A stretch of 64,000 nucleotides of DNA from Hippophae tibetana (taxonomy: Eukaryota; Streptophyta; Magnoliopsida; Rosales; Elaeagnaceae), in assembly GCA_037013495.1 (NCBI GenBank), contig CM072809.1, forward strand, positions 558,001 to 622,000, written 5' to 3'. The position numbers and the translations under genes were made by a program. How positions within the stretch are numbered: the first letter of the stretch is position 1; every line of letters starts with the position of its first letter. Shown here in pieces: positions 50,291 through 61,620 of this stretch. Under the pieces are notes generated by a model. That model worked only from the letters and a program-made list of their open reading frames with translations. It did not search any database and was not told the DNA's origin.

Positions 50291-52809
50291 ACAGGTCCTA
50301 ATGTTGGCCGCGCCTTTAAATTCACGAACGCATTTACCGCTTAGGCGCTTACTGAGGGTCTGTGAATGGAGTTTCGTTTGCTTTCAAAGTTCAAAGGAAT
50401 GAAAGAGAGAGAGAGAGATGGAAGCAACGGGGACAAAGAGACACGAGACCTGAGAAGTAGAGTAGAAAGCCGGACCCACTGAGTTTAAGTTTGAAGAGGT
50501 AAGGGCTAAATTTACAAAAATGTCACTATCGGATTGTACGATACGTGATACGAAACGATACGAGACGATTTTATTTCTTTGTAGTCTTTAATCTATACAT
50601 TTGAATTTTGTCACCCTGCAGGGCAGTGCTCATTCTTCTCTAACCGGCCGAGAGAATGTTTCATATAACCAGTGTTGACACGTAGTGTAAATTCATCTTA
50701 ACACTATAATATTATAAAGTAAAAATTAAAATTAAAATTAAAATTAAAATGACTAATATATAAAACTAAAAATTATCCAATTATCATTGCATATAAAACC
50801 AAAAATTAAAAAATTGAAAGCATGCGTTATTTTATTTATGTTATTGTCAACTATTTATAACAACATAATAAAAATAAAATTCAATTTACTCTATCACACG
50901 ATCAAATAACGTAAATTTCATCCCAAACTGGACTTATTGATTAAAAAAGGGAATAAACTCTTTAATTTTTTTATTTTTAATAAGTACATTATATATTATT
51001 GGTAATTCTTTTACAAGAAATTTTATCTATGAAATTTTAATTATGCAATGAACAAAGCAATAATATACTAAAGTATGTTTAATAAAACTTTAACCATCAT
51101 TATAAGGTTTATCTAAGTTCAAAATATATATAAATATGATCGATTTCAATCATTTTTTTTCTAAATTATGCTATTGGTTACATTCTTTAATTTTAATTAA
51201 GTTGAAAATATATACATGAATTTATTCCAATCTTAAACATATGTCTACATCTATAAAGATTAGTATTATAATGTTTATGATTATGTTGTTGTATGTCAAA
51301 CTTTTGTACTTATTTTCTCTCTTTTTTTTCTTTTTTTCAATTTAGTGATTTTAATTTTTTTTTACTTTATTCGGGATAAATGTAATTTTATTTCTCGATT
51401 AAACTAAATTCGAACACAATTAAAAAAAGTTAAATTTGAGTAGAAAAATATTTTTAGGATCTCAAACTTTATGTTAAAATATAACTGCATAAGAAAAAAG
51501 AATTTTTATTTATTTTTTTAATTGCATGAGATAAATAATATTTTAACTTGAATAAATTGTAAATTAAATGATTGAAAAAAGTTAATTAAAAAGTTAAAAA
51601 AATATATTTATCTTTATACGGTTATTTTTTAATAATAATAAGACTAAACTATCACAAATATTAAATATAAAATTTAAAAGGTTATTTTTAAATAAGTATA
51701 AAACTTGCACTCCCACACTTCTTAAAATAAAATTAAGTTGAAACAAATTATATCATATCATTATTGGATACAAATGGAAACAATTATAAAAAAAATCAAT
51801 AATTTTCTTACAACAAAAAACAAATGTTCGTTTTCTTTTTTCCTTCCGAGGATAAAGAAAATTACATTAATTTTTTAGCAAATAAATATATAAATAAATT
51901 GTTATAATTTACCGTGAAGTTTATTACATACAATAAAAGGAAAATTATGTTAAATAAAATCAATAAAACTTATAACAATGAAAAAATAATATGTTAATAA
52001 TATTAAATAAAATTTAATTTAATAAATTTTATCATTTAATTGTTATAATTTATTTAAGTTCAACTTAAATAATATCTTATTAAATGTCAAATAATCCAAA
52101 TATACGTCGTTTAATGAAGGGTAGAACTGTGGGGTTTAGGATTAGCTATGGAATTAGCTCCATATATTTTTCCTACTTTTACATCATTTTTAATATTTGT
52201 AAAGATAAAATAAGATATTTAATCATCATATTAAAAAAATCGTTATTATTATATATTAATAAAAAATAAGCCAATTATTATATTCTTTTACATTTTATAT
52301 TTATATATTGTATAAAATATAATTTTATATTTATATATTGTATAAAGTATAATTTTATTTACTAATGAATAATTTACAATATAAAATTTAATTGACCGAA
52401 TTTTATACGAAATAAATTCTCAATCCATGTTAAATTTATCCCAAGTAGACTTATGATTTAATGGATAAAGTTTTGTGTTATTTTTATTATAAATATTAAT
52501 TTTTTAAATAAAAATAAGAAAGTCATGAATCACGATACCAAGTTAGAATCTTATAGTTTGAGTTTTCAAAATTTCATGTTCAACCAACATTATTAAATAT
52601 TATGATAAAAATAACATATTTATTGTAAAAATATTCAGTATATTTTGAAATATGAAGTGAGTTTTTTATTTTTAATTAAAATTAAATTTTATAATTTTTA
52701 CTAATATTTTTTTTAAATTGATAAATACTATAACAAATATATCTAGATAATATTCATCACCACATATCTAAAATCTCCTATAATAACATTTTGAAGGAAG
52801 TAAAAGTTT
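50291..52809. other. kinesin promoter side, then AT-rich DNA
   Basis: The first ~200 bp (50291-50480) are GC-richer and probably hold the kinesin's leader and promoter, including GGCCGCGCC near 50308 and a (GA)n run at about 50404-50419. Beyond about 50520 the DNA is AT-rich with no gene recognised. A short frame at 52084-52269 is unsupported. Confidence 0.5.
52292..52351. repeat. 30-bp tandem duplication
   Basis: A 30-bp AT-rich unit at 52292-52321 recurs at 52322-52351 with one visible difference (AAAATAT versus AAAGTAT). Confidence 0.8.
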
Positions 52810-53252
52810 TGGAAAATTATGTAAATTCTCAATAAATCAGATTTATGATAAAGTAAGAATAGAAAAATAACATACAAATTTGATAACGGAAATTCGACCA
52901 ATTTTGTTTTCGTCTTTGGACCTATTGTAAATCTTTTTACTAAAAGGGAAGAAATTACACAGGGTGTTTACAACATTCACAACCCACAATCCACTTACAC
53001 CCAAGAAAATTACTCTCAATTTTTTTTTCACAAAAGCTTTTCTTTCTAAGCTTTTATCTCAATTAGAATGAACACTTGGTTGATTAATTCATTACAATTA
53101 CATCTATTTATAGGGAAATTCACTCCTTGAATTACTCCTTAAATTAATGATTCTTTGAATTGCTCATTGTTTTAAGCTCCTTGTTTTGTTCCATGTGTTT
53201 ACTCATTGTTTTGCTCTATATTTTGCTCCTTAAATTAAGTAGCTTTATAACA
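52810..53252 (-). repeat. 3' LTR of the copia element
   Basis: 443 bp, longer than its partner at 55890-56284 through small insertions (for example around 53165-53225). Many substitutions separate the two, so the insertion is old. Confidence 0.85.
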
Positions 53253-53264
53253 ATCTCTCACTTG
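53253..53264 (-). other. polypurine tract of the copia element
   Basis: CAAGTGAGAGAT on the minus strand ends exactly at the 3' LTR, the expected site for plus-strand priming; a near-identical tract is usual in Tnt1-type elements. Confidence 0.75.
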
Positions 53265-53594
53265 AAGACTGATTTCAATCTATTTTCACACTTCGATCAA
53301 TGCGGTAGCTTTTCTAATCTTGTTACTTTAGCAAACCAACTGAAGTTAAGCACAACTTTAATTTCATGGCAAGCTCTCACTTGTTGGCATCTTGAGTCTG
53401 AAAAAACTTCATCATAGTATTCAGGTTCCCCTCCATAAGTCAACAACATATAGTTCATGTATCTCATGTTAGGCACATGAGGTCGAGAAGACCGTCTCAA
53501 TACAGGAGCTATAGTAGAAGGTTATGATGTGTCGGACTATTGCCCACTGCTCTATCCAATGAGTTTATGGAACTATATGGGACATCATCTGCAT

Positions 53595-54440
53595 CTACAA
53601 ATACTGACTCATTTTGCTTTGAGTCATTGGTGATGTTTTATGCATGTCCTTATACATCACTCTTTCATTGAAAATCACATCTCTGCTACGGATCACTTTC
53701 TTGTTTTCATCATCCCAAATGCGGTAGCCAAACTCATCCTCATCATAGCTGATGAAGGTGCATTTCTTAGATTTGGGATCAAGCTTATTCCTGCCTTGAT
53801 CACTAATATGCACAAATGTTACACAACCGAAAACTTTTAGATGTGACAGTTTTACCTCTTTTTTATTACATACCTTCTCTGGTATTCTATGCTCCAATGG
53901 AACATATGGACCTCGATTAATTAAATAAGTTTCCATGTTGACTGTTTCTGCCCAGAACTGCTTCGGTAGACCTGATTGTATATGAATGCTTCTGGCTCTT
54001 TCTGTCAATGTTCAGTTCATATCCTTAGCTATACCATTGTGTTGAGGCATGCCTGACACAATTCTTTTCATTTTGGTCTTCAAACCTGTCTCATTTTCCA
54101 CCATAACTTTCCATCTTCTGAAAGTCTCAAATACTTCAGACTTATGCTTTAGAAAGTAAACGCATACCTTCCGAGAGTGATCATTAATGAAATTCACGAA
54201 GTAGTGTTTCCCACCAATGGATGAGATAGTCGTTGGTCCCTAAACATCAAAATGGATAAGCTCTAACCTTTCCTTCTTTGGGGTTCTACCACTTGTCTGA
54301 AAGCTAATTATCTTTTGCTTTCCAAGTATGAAATCTTTACACATGTCTATCTCTGCAAACTGTAGACCTGAAAGTTTTCCCTTTAAATGCATAATCTTCA
54401 TCCTTTTCTCACTCATATGGCCTAGTCTCAGGTGCCACAA
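53595..54440 (-). pseudogene. copia integrase, broken
   Basis: Starts with the HHCC zinc region (WHLRLGHMSEKR ... CKDFILGKQ), whose second Cys is Phe. The catalytic core keeps the first Asp (FINDHSRK), but the stretch with the second Asp (normally SDNGGE) is deleted, joining KRIVSG straight to MPQHNG, and the catalytic Glu in the NGxAE motif is Lys (NGIAKDMN), followed by a stop at 54012. The C-terminal part (53595-54008: SHLKVFGC, FGYRIWD, VIRSRDVIF) is intact in frame. Confidence 0.85.
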
Positions 54441-54554
54441 ATTTGGTGTTTCATTGTATGTTGCAACTGCGATTGATCAAATTGCCCCTACTATCATGTA
54501 AAAAGTGTCACTCTTTTTGCTTCGAGCAACTGTCATTACGCCCTTTGAAATCTT

Positions 54555-55240
54555 TCAATCATCACCATAGAAGATCGTAGTGTAGCCTTCATTGACCAAT
54601 TGCCCTACTGAGATTAAGTTCTTTCTTGGGTCGAGAATATGCCTGACATCCTTCAGTTCCCAAACAGACCCGTTCAACTTAATCTTCACTACACCTTTTC
54701 CAATAATAACACAGGGTTGATCATCATCAATATATACCTTTATAAGGTTTCTATGGATATATTTCTCGAAGAATTCTTTCTGTGAAGTAACATGGAACAA
54801 TGCTTCAGAGTCTAACACCCAATATTCTTCGTTGCTCTCCAAAGAACATATCAATCCATCATTTCTTCCATCTCCTCCTGAGGTGGAAGTAACATTTGTC
54901 TCTGCCTTCACTTGTTTGTCCTTCGGTGCACTTTTGCACTAATTTTTGTAATGTTTGGTTCTCCCACAATTTCAACACTCGATAGTCTTCAAGCTATGAG
55001 AATTATTAGGATTCCTGGATTTGAACCTTTTATCCTTTCATCTACCTTGGTAGTCTATTCTACCATGTCCATTCCCTCTGGTTGAATCTCTTCCTCTCGA
55101 CTCTGTATGCAAAAATAAAGAGATTGATGATTCACTCGACTCTCTACGTTTGTTCTCTTCACTGAGAACCAGATCACGAACATTGTCAAATTTCAACTTA
55201 TTGTTTCCTGACGAGCTACTCACAGTTGTGACAGTAGCAT
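54555..55240 (-). pseudogene. copia zinc knuckle and protease, broken
   Basis: After the gag stop the frame continues through a basic stretch (RGRDSTRGNGHGR) to a CX2CX4HX4C nucleocapsid knuckle (CWNCGRTKHYKN, stop, C), in which a TAG at 54941-54939 replaces the residue before the last Cys. The protease follows: WVLDSEALFHVTS holds the aspartic active-site triad, normally Asp-Ser-Gly, changed to Asp-Ser-Glu. Both changes point to loss of function. Confidence 0.8.
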
Positions 55241-55241
55241 T

Positions 55242-55706
55242 CTAACTTTCTGGTAAAGAAGACAAAATTACCAATGCTCGTACTTCTATATCGAATTTAG
55301 TTTCAACTAAACTCAATTGGGTTGTGAATGTGTTGAGTTCATTGAGATGTTGAGCTATTGATGTGCCTTCCGTCATCCGCAAATTGAACAAACACATCAT
55401 CAAGTGCACTTTGTTTGAGGTCGATGGCTTTTCATACATATTGGAGAGAGTTGTCATAAGACTCACCATGGTCTTTTTCTTTACTATGTTGAAAGTAATA
55501 TTGCTGGATAACGTCAATCGAATAACTCTGAGAGCTTATCTGTCTAGAAGATTCCAATCTTCTTCCTTCATAGCCTCTAGCTTCTTCTCTAAGAGAGGTT
55601 GATACATATTTCTTTGATACAAATAATCCTCTATCTGTATTTTCCAAAACCTGAAATATGTGCCATCAAATTTCTCAAGTTTCACCCTTCCTTCATCTGC
55701 GGTCAT
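55242..55706 (-). pseudogene. copia gag, broken
   Basis: ATG at 55706 opens a gag with the usual KFDG and FWK motifs near its start. An in-frame TAA at 55538-55536 interrupts it where a sense codon is expected, the same frame continues (ALRVIRLTLSS, then MCLFNLRMTEGTSIAQHLNE), and a further stop follows LSSLPES at 55242. Gag forms the virus-like particle of the retrotransposon; this copy cannot give a full one. Confidence 0.85.
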
Positions 55707-55869
55707 TGCCCCCACTCAAATCTAACTTCCTCCGGATCGTTTTCTGACTATTTCTACAAACCACCGTGTACTAGAACACCTACGTCAACGAACAAATATC
55801 GTCGACAAAATTTCACTATTCACGTTTCATGTGAATAGTATCCTTGCAAGAAAATGACAGAAATCACCA

Positions 55870-55887
55870 CCAAAAACTCTGATACCA
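55870..55887 (-). other. primer-binding site of the copia element
   Basis: TGGTATCAGAGTTTTTGG on the minus strand, two bases inside the 5' LTR. Its first 11 bases are the standard complement of the plant initiator-methionine tRNA 3' end. Confidence 0.9.
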
Positions 55888-55889
55888 GT

Positions 55890-56284
55890 TGTTGAGAAAT
55901 TACAAAAATTCTCTATAAGCCAGATTTATGAGAAAACAATAATATAAAAATAACACATAAATTTGATAACAGAGTTCGACCAATTTTACTTACGTTTCCG
56001 GACCTGCTGCAGATCTTTTTACTAAAAGATGAGAAATTATACAAGGTGTTTACAACACTCACAACCCATAACCCAATTACACGCAAGAAAATTACTCTAA
56101 ATTTTCTTTTATAAAAGTTTTTCTCTCAATTGGAATGAACACTTGGTTGATTAATTCATTACAATTACACATATATTTATAGAAAAATTCATTCATTGAA
56201 TTACTCCTTAAATTAATGGTTTTTTGAATTAATTTTTTTGTCTTACTCAATGTTTTACTCCTTAAATTAAAGAGTTGTATAACA
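55890..56284 (-). repeat. 5' LTR of the copia element
   Basis: 395 bp, from TGTTGAG at 55890 to ATAACA at 56284 on the plus strand, giving TG...CA ends on either strand. It pairs with 52810-53252. Confidence 0.85.
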
Positions 56285-56696
56285 CTCTCTAATAAGAAAG
56301 AACAAATAGAAAAAAAAATCTCTATTTTAATATGATAGGATCTATTAAGAGATGTTCTAATAACATAGTTGAATGTTATTTAGAAGAAATGTTTCATTTT
56401 AGTTGATCATTGTTTATGTAATTGTTTTCTCATTTTTGGATTCTCGAAATATAATCGTACATACAAAACACACTATTGAAACAAGTGTTAGATAAAAAGT
56501 TGGATTTTGTAATAGTATATTAATCTGAAAAGAATCGTAATTGTTATGAACACTAGACTTTAAACCTTTCTCAAGAATATCATGTTCTTTATTAATGGTT
56601 AAAGATTTGGTTTTATAACTTCATTTGTTTAAGATGTACAAAAAATTAAAAATTATTTTTAAATGTTGATTTTAAATCTATCTTAAATTTATTTTA
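56285..56696. other. AT-rich DNA between two transposon relics
   Basis: No gene was seen. Part of this stretch may be the decayed 5' continuation of the LINE relic that becomes readable at 56697. Confidence 0.4.
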
Positions 56697-57439
56697 AAGG
56701 ATAATGATAGATTAATTTGTTATTATGATTATACTAATGGTTACATAGTTAAAACATATTATTTTGTGGCTAAACAACTTCACGGTAATGATAATCTTTT
56801 TAACATTATTAAGGATTTAAGAGGTTTAGAATATAATTTAAAATTGAAGAATTTTTTAAGACTATGTTTACAAAATATAATTACAATAAGATCTAAAAGT
56901 GAAATAATCCAATTATTTTCCATCTTTATCATCTAAGATCGAAAAGTGATAATCATTTATTTTTGGAATGTCAAATTATCATATATGTTTACCAATAATT
57001 TTTTCTTTCTTATTATCCCTAAAAACACTTTAAAAGAGATTTACTTACTATGTTTTCCTCTCTTCTTCATGAGTTAGATTAATATATTAATTATAAAGAT
57101 TCTTTTAAATTGTGGTCAATTATTACTTACAAATTTGAAAAACTCGCAATAATTGCGTGCTTTTAGAATTTAGAAATAATGTTTTGATACCAACTTAATT
57201 GTTTTCTTAGCAGTTAAACAAGTAGAAGAGGTCAACATATAATATTGAGGTTTAGATAGGGAGTTTTCCTCTGTTTATCTTAACGCTTTTTTTGTTACTT
57301 AGATTATGATCTGATATTTTTGTTTAATGATTTCATATCCTCTTGATGATTATATTTTTTGATAGTAATGTGAGTTATACACTTTTGAATGTATTATTTT
57401 GTTGAATGAACGGAGAATTTTTATTTGTACGGAAAAAAA
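56697..57439 (+). mobile_element. L1-type LINE 3' relic (RT C-terminus/zf-RVT region)
   Basis: A 79-codon plus frame (56697-56933, without a start codon) reads like the region after the LINE reverse transcriptase: NDRLICYYDYTNGYIVKT corresponds to the usual DxLxWxxxxxGxYSVKS, and LKLKNFLRLCLQN to the PKIKHFLWRLC block. A shifted frame then gives HLFLECQ (56954 on), the zf-RVT HLFFEC motif. A T/G-rich tail ends in A7 at 57433-57439. 5' end and target duplication not found. Several frameshifts and stops: dead. Confidence 0.7.
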
Positions 57440-58283
57440 TGGTTTGTGAAGTATTTAAGAAAAGTATAAATAGTTTGAAGGTACCTTAATTTAATTTAAT
57501 TTTATATAAAGGTTCTTAAATTTTTTTTTTACAAAATCATTCAAATTTTAGTTTATTTTATATAAAAAAAATTATTATCTAAATTTTGATCTATTTTACA
57601 AATAAATATTAATATTTATATTTTATTTTTACATAAATATTATCGTGTAGGCATTAAAGTCAATATAAAATAAGAATATAGGTACGTATTTGCAAATAAA
57701 TTAAAAATATATAATTTTATATATAAAATAAACTAAAATTTAGACATATTTGTATAAAATGTAATAAAATTTAAGTAAATTTATGTTAAAAAAAATAAAG
57801 ATACTTTATTTTTGAACCAAAGTTTGGAAAAGTTTAAGTGTCTTATCAATTCGATTAGTTTTGAAATTTCCCAACCACAACCAATCCGATCAATATTTCA
57901 ACCAGATTTGATGAGACTTGGTTCAATTAGTCCTACTGACATAGTCTACTTTACAATTTTTTTTTACTTTTAATCAATTTGTTTTATTTTTTGACCATAA
58001 AAATTCAAATTAAAAAATGTAAGATATATTTTAATAAGTATTAGTAATTAATAATAAAATGATACACGTAAGAAAAATAATTTTTTTTTGTTTTTTTCGA
58101 TTGGTATCAAATTCTAAGTGATGCTAAAAGTTTCATCATTATTTAACATATTTTACTGTACAATAAATTTTTTTAAATAATAAAAATAATAATTAAAAAT
58201 TTATAATTATAAAAATAATATTTATTATATCTATTCTATAATTTTTTGTTATTAAAAAAATTTAAAATATTATTTCAATACGG

Positions 58284-58345
58284 CTTAAAACTCTATTTTA
58301 CTTCCAGGCTTAAAACTCTATTTTACTTCCAGGTTTAAACTCTAT
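58284..58345. repeat. 25-bp tandem repeat
   Basis: CTTAAAACTCTATTTTACTT plus CCAGG at 58284-58308 is repeated exactly at 58309-58333, and a partial, altered third copy follows. Confidence 0.9.
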
Positions 58346-58546
58346 TTCGTAATTTTGCAATTACTTGGACTGGAATTTAAAAAGAAACTTGATGAAGACA
58401 TGTTTTCCGAATAAGAGAACTCCTAAAAAGCTCCCTGGAATGGTGGGTCACTGTGAATATCACTTCATTGTTGAGCTGTAAAAGCTCACATTCGTGTCTT
58501 TTTCTAAAAGGTTGTGCCTGCATAAGACCAAAGAGTCCTGCACATT

Positions 58547-58548
<2 letters not shown>

Positions 58549-58581
<33 letters not shown>
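58549..58581. repeat. (AT)n microsatellite
   Basis: About 16 AT units in intergenic DNA. Confidence 0.9.
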
Positions 58582-58584
<3 letters not shown>

Positions 58585-60190
58585 GTAGTATGTAATATCT
58601 TAATTGGTTTTAAACATATGAATTATATACAGTAAATAACAAATACAAAGTATATTTAATAACTATGTAACCACTCTATTTAAATATAATTTTGTCTAAA
58701 AAAAATGTTTATAGACTTCTTCATTTTTATTTAAAGCTTGCAAATAACCTTTTATGGTATTATTGAATGATAAACAACCTATTGACATGAAATAGGTAAC
58801 TCCGAATTCATTTGATTTACTGTTATAAATTGTGCTCTTTTTTTTTTTTTTGAAATATCTAGCACGAACAGATGTAGCTTGAAGAATTTTGTAAAGTAAA
58901 ATATAAAATTGATACTTTAAATATTCTATAAATTCAAATTTAATGATTGATAAGAATTATATATAATAAAAACTAAATAACTAAATATGTAAAGAAAGTC
59001 ACTTTTTTTGTGGAGTAATTTGATAAATAATTAAAAAAATATTTCGATCCAATTCTTAGGTTTTTTAAGGAAACTTTTAGATAAAATAAAAAGTTTAAAA
59101 TTGTCTATTGTAATATTTATTTATAAAATAAGTTTTGAATTTTAGGAAGAGAAATAGAAACATATAAAAAAGAGAAAAAGAGACTGTATAAAAAATATAT
59201 TTTAAAAATACATTTTTACAATGTTTAAATGTTTCTGTTCGGTAAGATCTCAATTAATTGAAAAAAAATAAGAAATTGTTGAGTATAGACTTAAAATGCT
59301 GCATTTTTATTTAAGGCAAATAGCCTTTCATCATATTATATATTGAACAATAAACAAACTATTGGCATGGGATATGTCATTCTAAATTCATTAATTTGAT
59401 TTATCGTTTTGAATAGAGCCTTTTTAAATTATCTAAAAAGTTCAAACAGAGTTGGCCCGAGCGATTTTGTGCCTTAAGACAATATATAAAATTGAGATTT
59501 TAAATATTTTTCATAAATTTAAATTATATCAGTTGATAAAAATATATAAACATTATTAGAATGTATTTTTTTGTGAAATGTAAATAAAACTTAGTTTTAT
59601 TATGGAGTAATTTAATGAAAAATTAAGAATTTATTTTAAACCAATTCTTATTTAAAAAAAGATATTAAATTTTAAATCATCTAAAATATTATAATATTTA
59701 TCTATAAATAAGACAAACTTATTAATAATATAAGCTTTAAATTTTAGAAATATGAATAGATAATACATAAAAAAAAGAGAAAAATAGGCATTTATCAAAA
59801 ATATATATATATATATAATATACATTTTTACAATGTTTATGATTATTTTTTTCATGATCACAATTAATTGATAAATGTTGGATACCATAAAAAATTTAAA
59901 TATGTGATAATTTAGAAAATATACGAGTTTGTTTTCCTTATATAATAATTAAGAGCCAATAGTTATTTTTTATTATTAGTTAATAACATAAAAATTATTA
60001 TTTTTATAACTAATATTTGTTAATAATAAATTTATCTATCAATAATAATATCAAAATATAATTATTTATAAGTATAAAATAAGTAATTTATATATTATTT
60101 TGTAGGGACAAAAAATTATGCTATAATAATATCTACACAAATAATATTGAACTAAATACATATTATTTCTTTAAAATATAGTAGATCAAG

Positions 60191-61620
60191 ATCAATAAAA
60201 TTGATTGAATGGCTAGAAGCTTAATGATCAACTTGAAAGAAGAATACAATAAATCTTGAATGATGAGGAATGTCTTAATCTCTCTTGGTTGAACAAAGGC
60301 CTACTTCTCTTCTCGAGCTTATGTACTCTATTCATAAAAGGTATTGAGCGAATCGATTACATAGAAAAATTAAGTACAAATTTCCCCCATATGGGAAGGA
60401 AGAAGTTGGATAGATGGAACTAAATAGGAACTCTCCTTACTTAACTCATGTTACATTTAATTCCTATATCATGATCTCTATCTGGGAGCCAAAAAAGTGA
60501 TTATCATTAATTGGTTAAAGTTTTAGCTCTTGCTTATTAGTCATCAATGTGTTACAAAAATTAGAATCCATATCTTCTCTATCCATTTGAGACTTAAGAC
60601 GACCTTTGATCTATTTAAGGCACAAGTAATTCCTATGCTCAAAATGAAAAAAAGTTTTTCTTGATGTAGTTGTAAACAAGTTATGAATTACTCTTGTTTT
60701 TTTATATATAATTATTGTTGCTCTATGTATTGTGTCTTGTTGTTGCCTTAATCTAGTTTTATATGTCTTTCATTAACTTTATAAAGAATGTTTGCCTAAA
60801 TTATTTTTTTAACTCAACTCTTTGTAAGTATGATTATATTTACATATAAACATTTTATTTAAGAATAAAAAAATTACTTAACATGTTCATATGTTATATA
60901 TGATAATTTATTTGGAGAAAATTTTAAATACTACAAGGCTAGAAAGATAATATAAATATAATTATATCCCTCCAATAGATTATAAAGGTCCATATATATA
61001 AACATTATCATCCCCAAGTGTGGCACCCCACGATCATTTTTAACTTTTCATCAGATTATTGGAATAAGATGAGGTAACATCCATATAACTCTACAAATCA
61101 TGTCTTCTTATCCCCCTATTGGGTCAAGAAATACTAATTTGTCTCAATCACATTGATTATGAAAAAATATATCCTTTCAATCTACAAAATTCTCATCATG
61201 TAACCTATAAAGACATCTTTATTGAACCTCACTATAAAACTTTTGGGGTATGAAGAGACTAATGCACTCCATGTTTAAGTTTTGCACGAGATACTTTCTT
61301 TCAGGTTTGACCATATTTTGTTTGTAATGCAGGGATAGATTTTATAACTATTAGGATTGATTATTTGGTGTCAAGCCTCAAAATAGATGAACTGATCGAA
61401 ACAAATTCTCACAATCAACCTTCTCATAGGGTGGAGGCCATTGTTGTTCCTTAAGGTATCACATTCAAGCCTATTTCTAAAGAAAAAGAAGTTAAGGTGG
61501 CAAAACCTTTTGCAAAGCCTTTACCCTAAAAAAGGAAATTAAACCATCCCCATAAAATGGAAAATGAATCTATTCTTATACTGCATCTAAAAACACGTCG
61601 TGTGGACGATGTGAGATTAA
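60191..61620 (+). other. decayed, formerly coding-looking tract (possible LINE)
   Basis: Base composition is clearly less AT-rich than the flanks. Around 60221 a plus frame reads DQLERRIQ, stop, ILNDEE, like the linker that precedes LINE reverse transcriptase. At about 61334-61507 another plus frame is open except for single stops (DYLVSSLKIDELIETNSHNQ; ITFKPISKEKEVKVAKPF). No diagnostic motif confirms either, and stops are frequent elsewhere. A worn-out LINE is the best guess. Confidence 0.3.

Larger units (their letters stand above)
52810..56284 (-). mobile_element. deleted Ty1/copia LTR retrotransposon, Tnt1-like
   Basis: Minus-strand element with LTRs at both ends, an initiator-Met-tRNA primer site and a polypurine tract. 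The interior encodes, in order, gag, zinc knuckle, protease, the HHCC zinc region and integrase core, all reading like tobacco Tnt1, but reverse transcriptase and RNase H are absent: the integrase-to-RT linker (RRSSRPHVPNMRY, then GGEPEYYDEVF) runs directly into the non-coding tail before the 3' LTR. The 3.5 kb length against about 5 kb for intact relatives fits that deletion. Multiple stops, changed active-site residues and strongly diverged LTRs mark it as old and inert. No matching target duplication flanks it. Confidence 0.92.
57440..60190. other. AT-rich intergenic DNA
   Basis: No gene was recognised. A less AT-rich patch at 58370-58540 has no identifiable frame. The stretches around 58700-58900 and 59290-59540 share phrases (CTTTTATGG/CTTTCATCAT, AATAAACAAACTATTGGCATG-like variants), indicating an old direct duplication about 600 bp apart. 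Confidence 0.45.
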
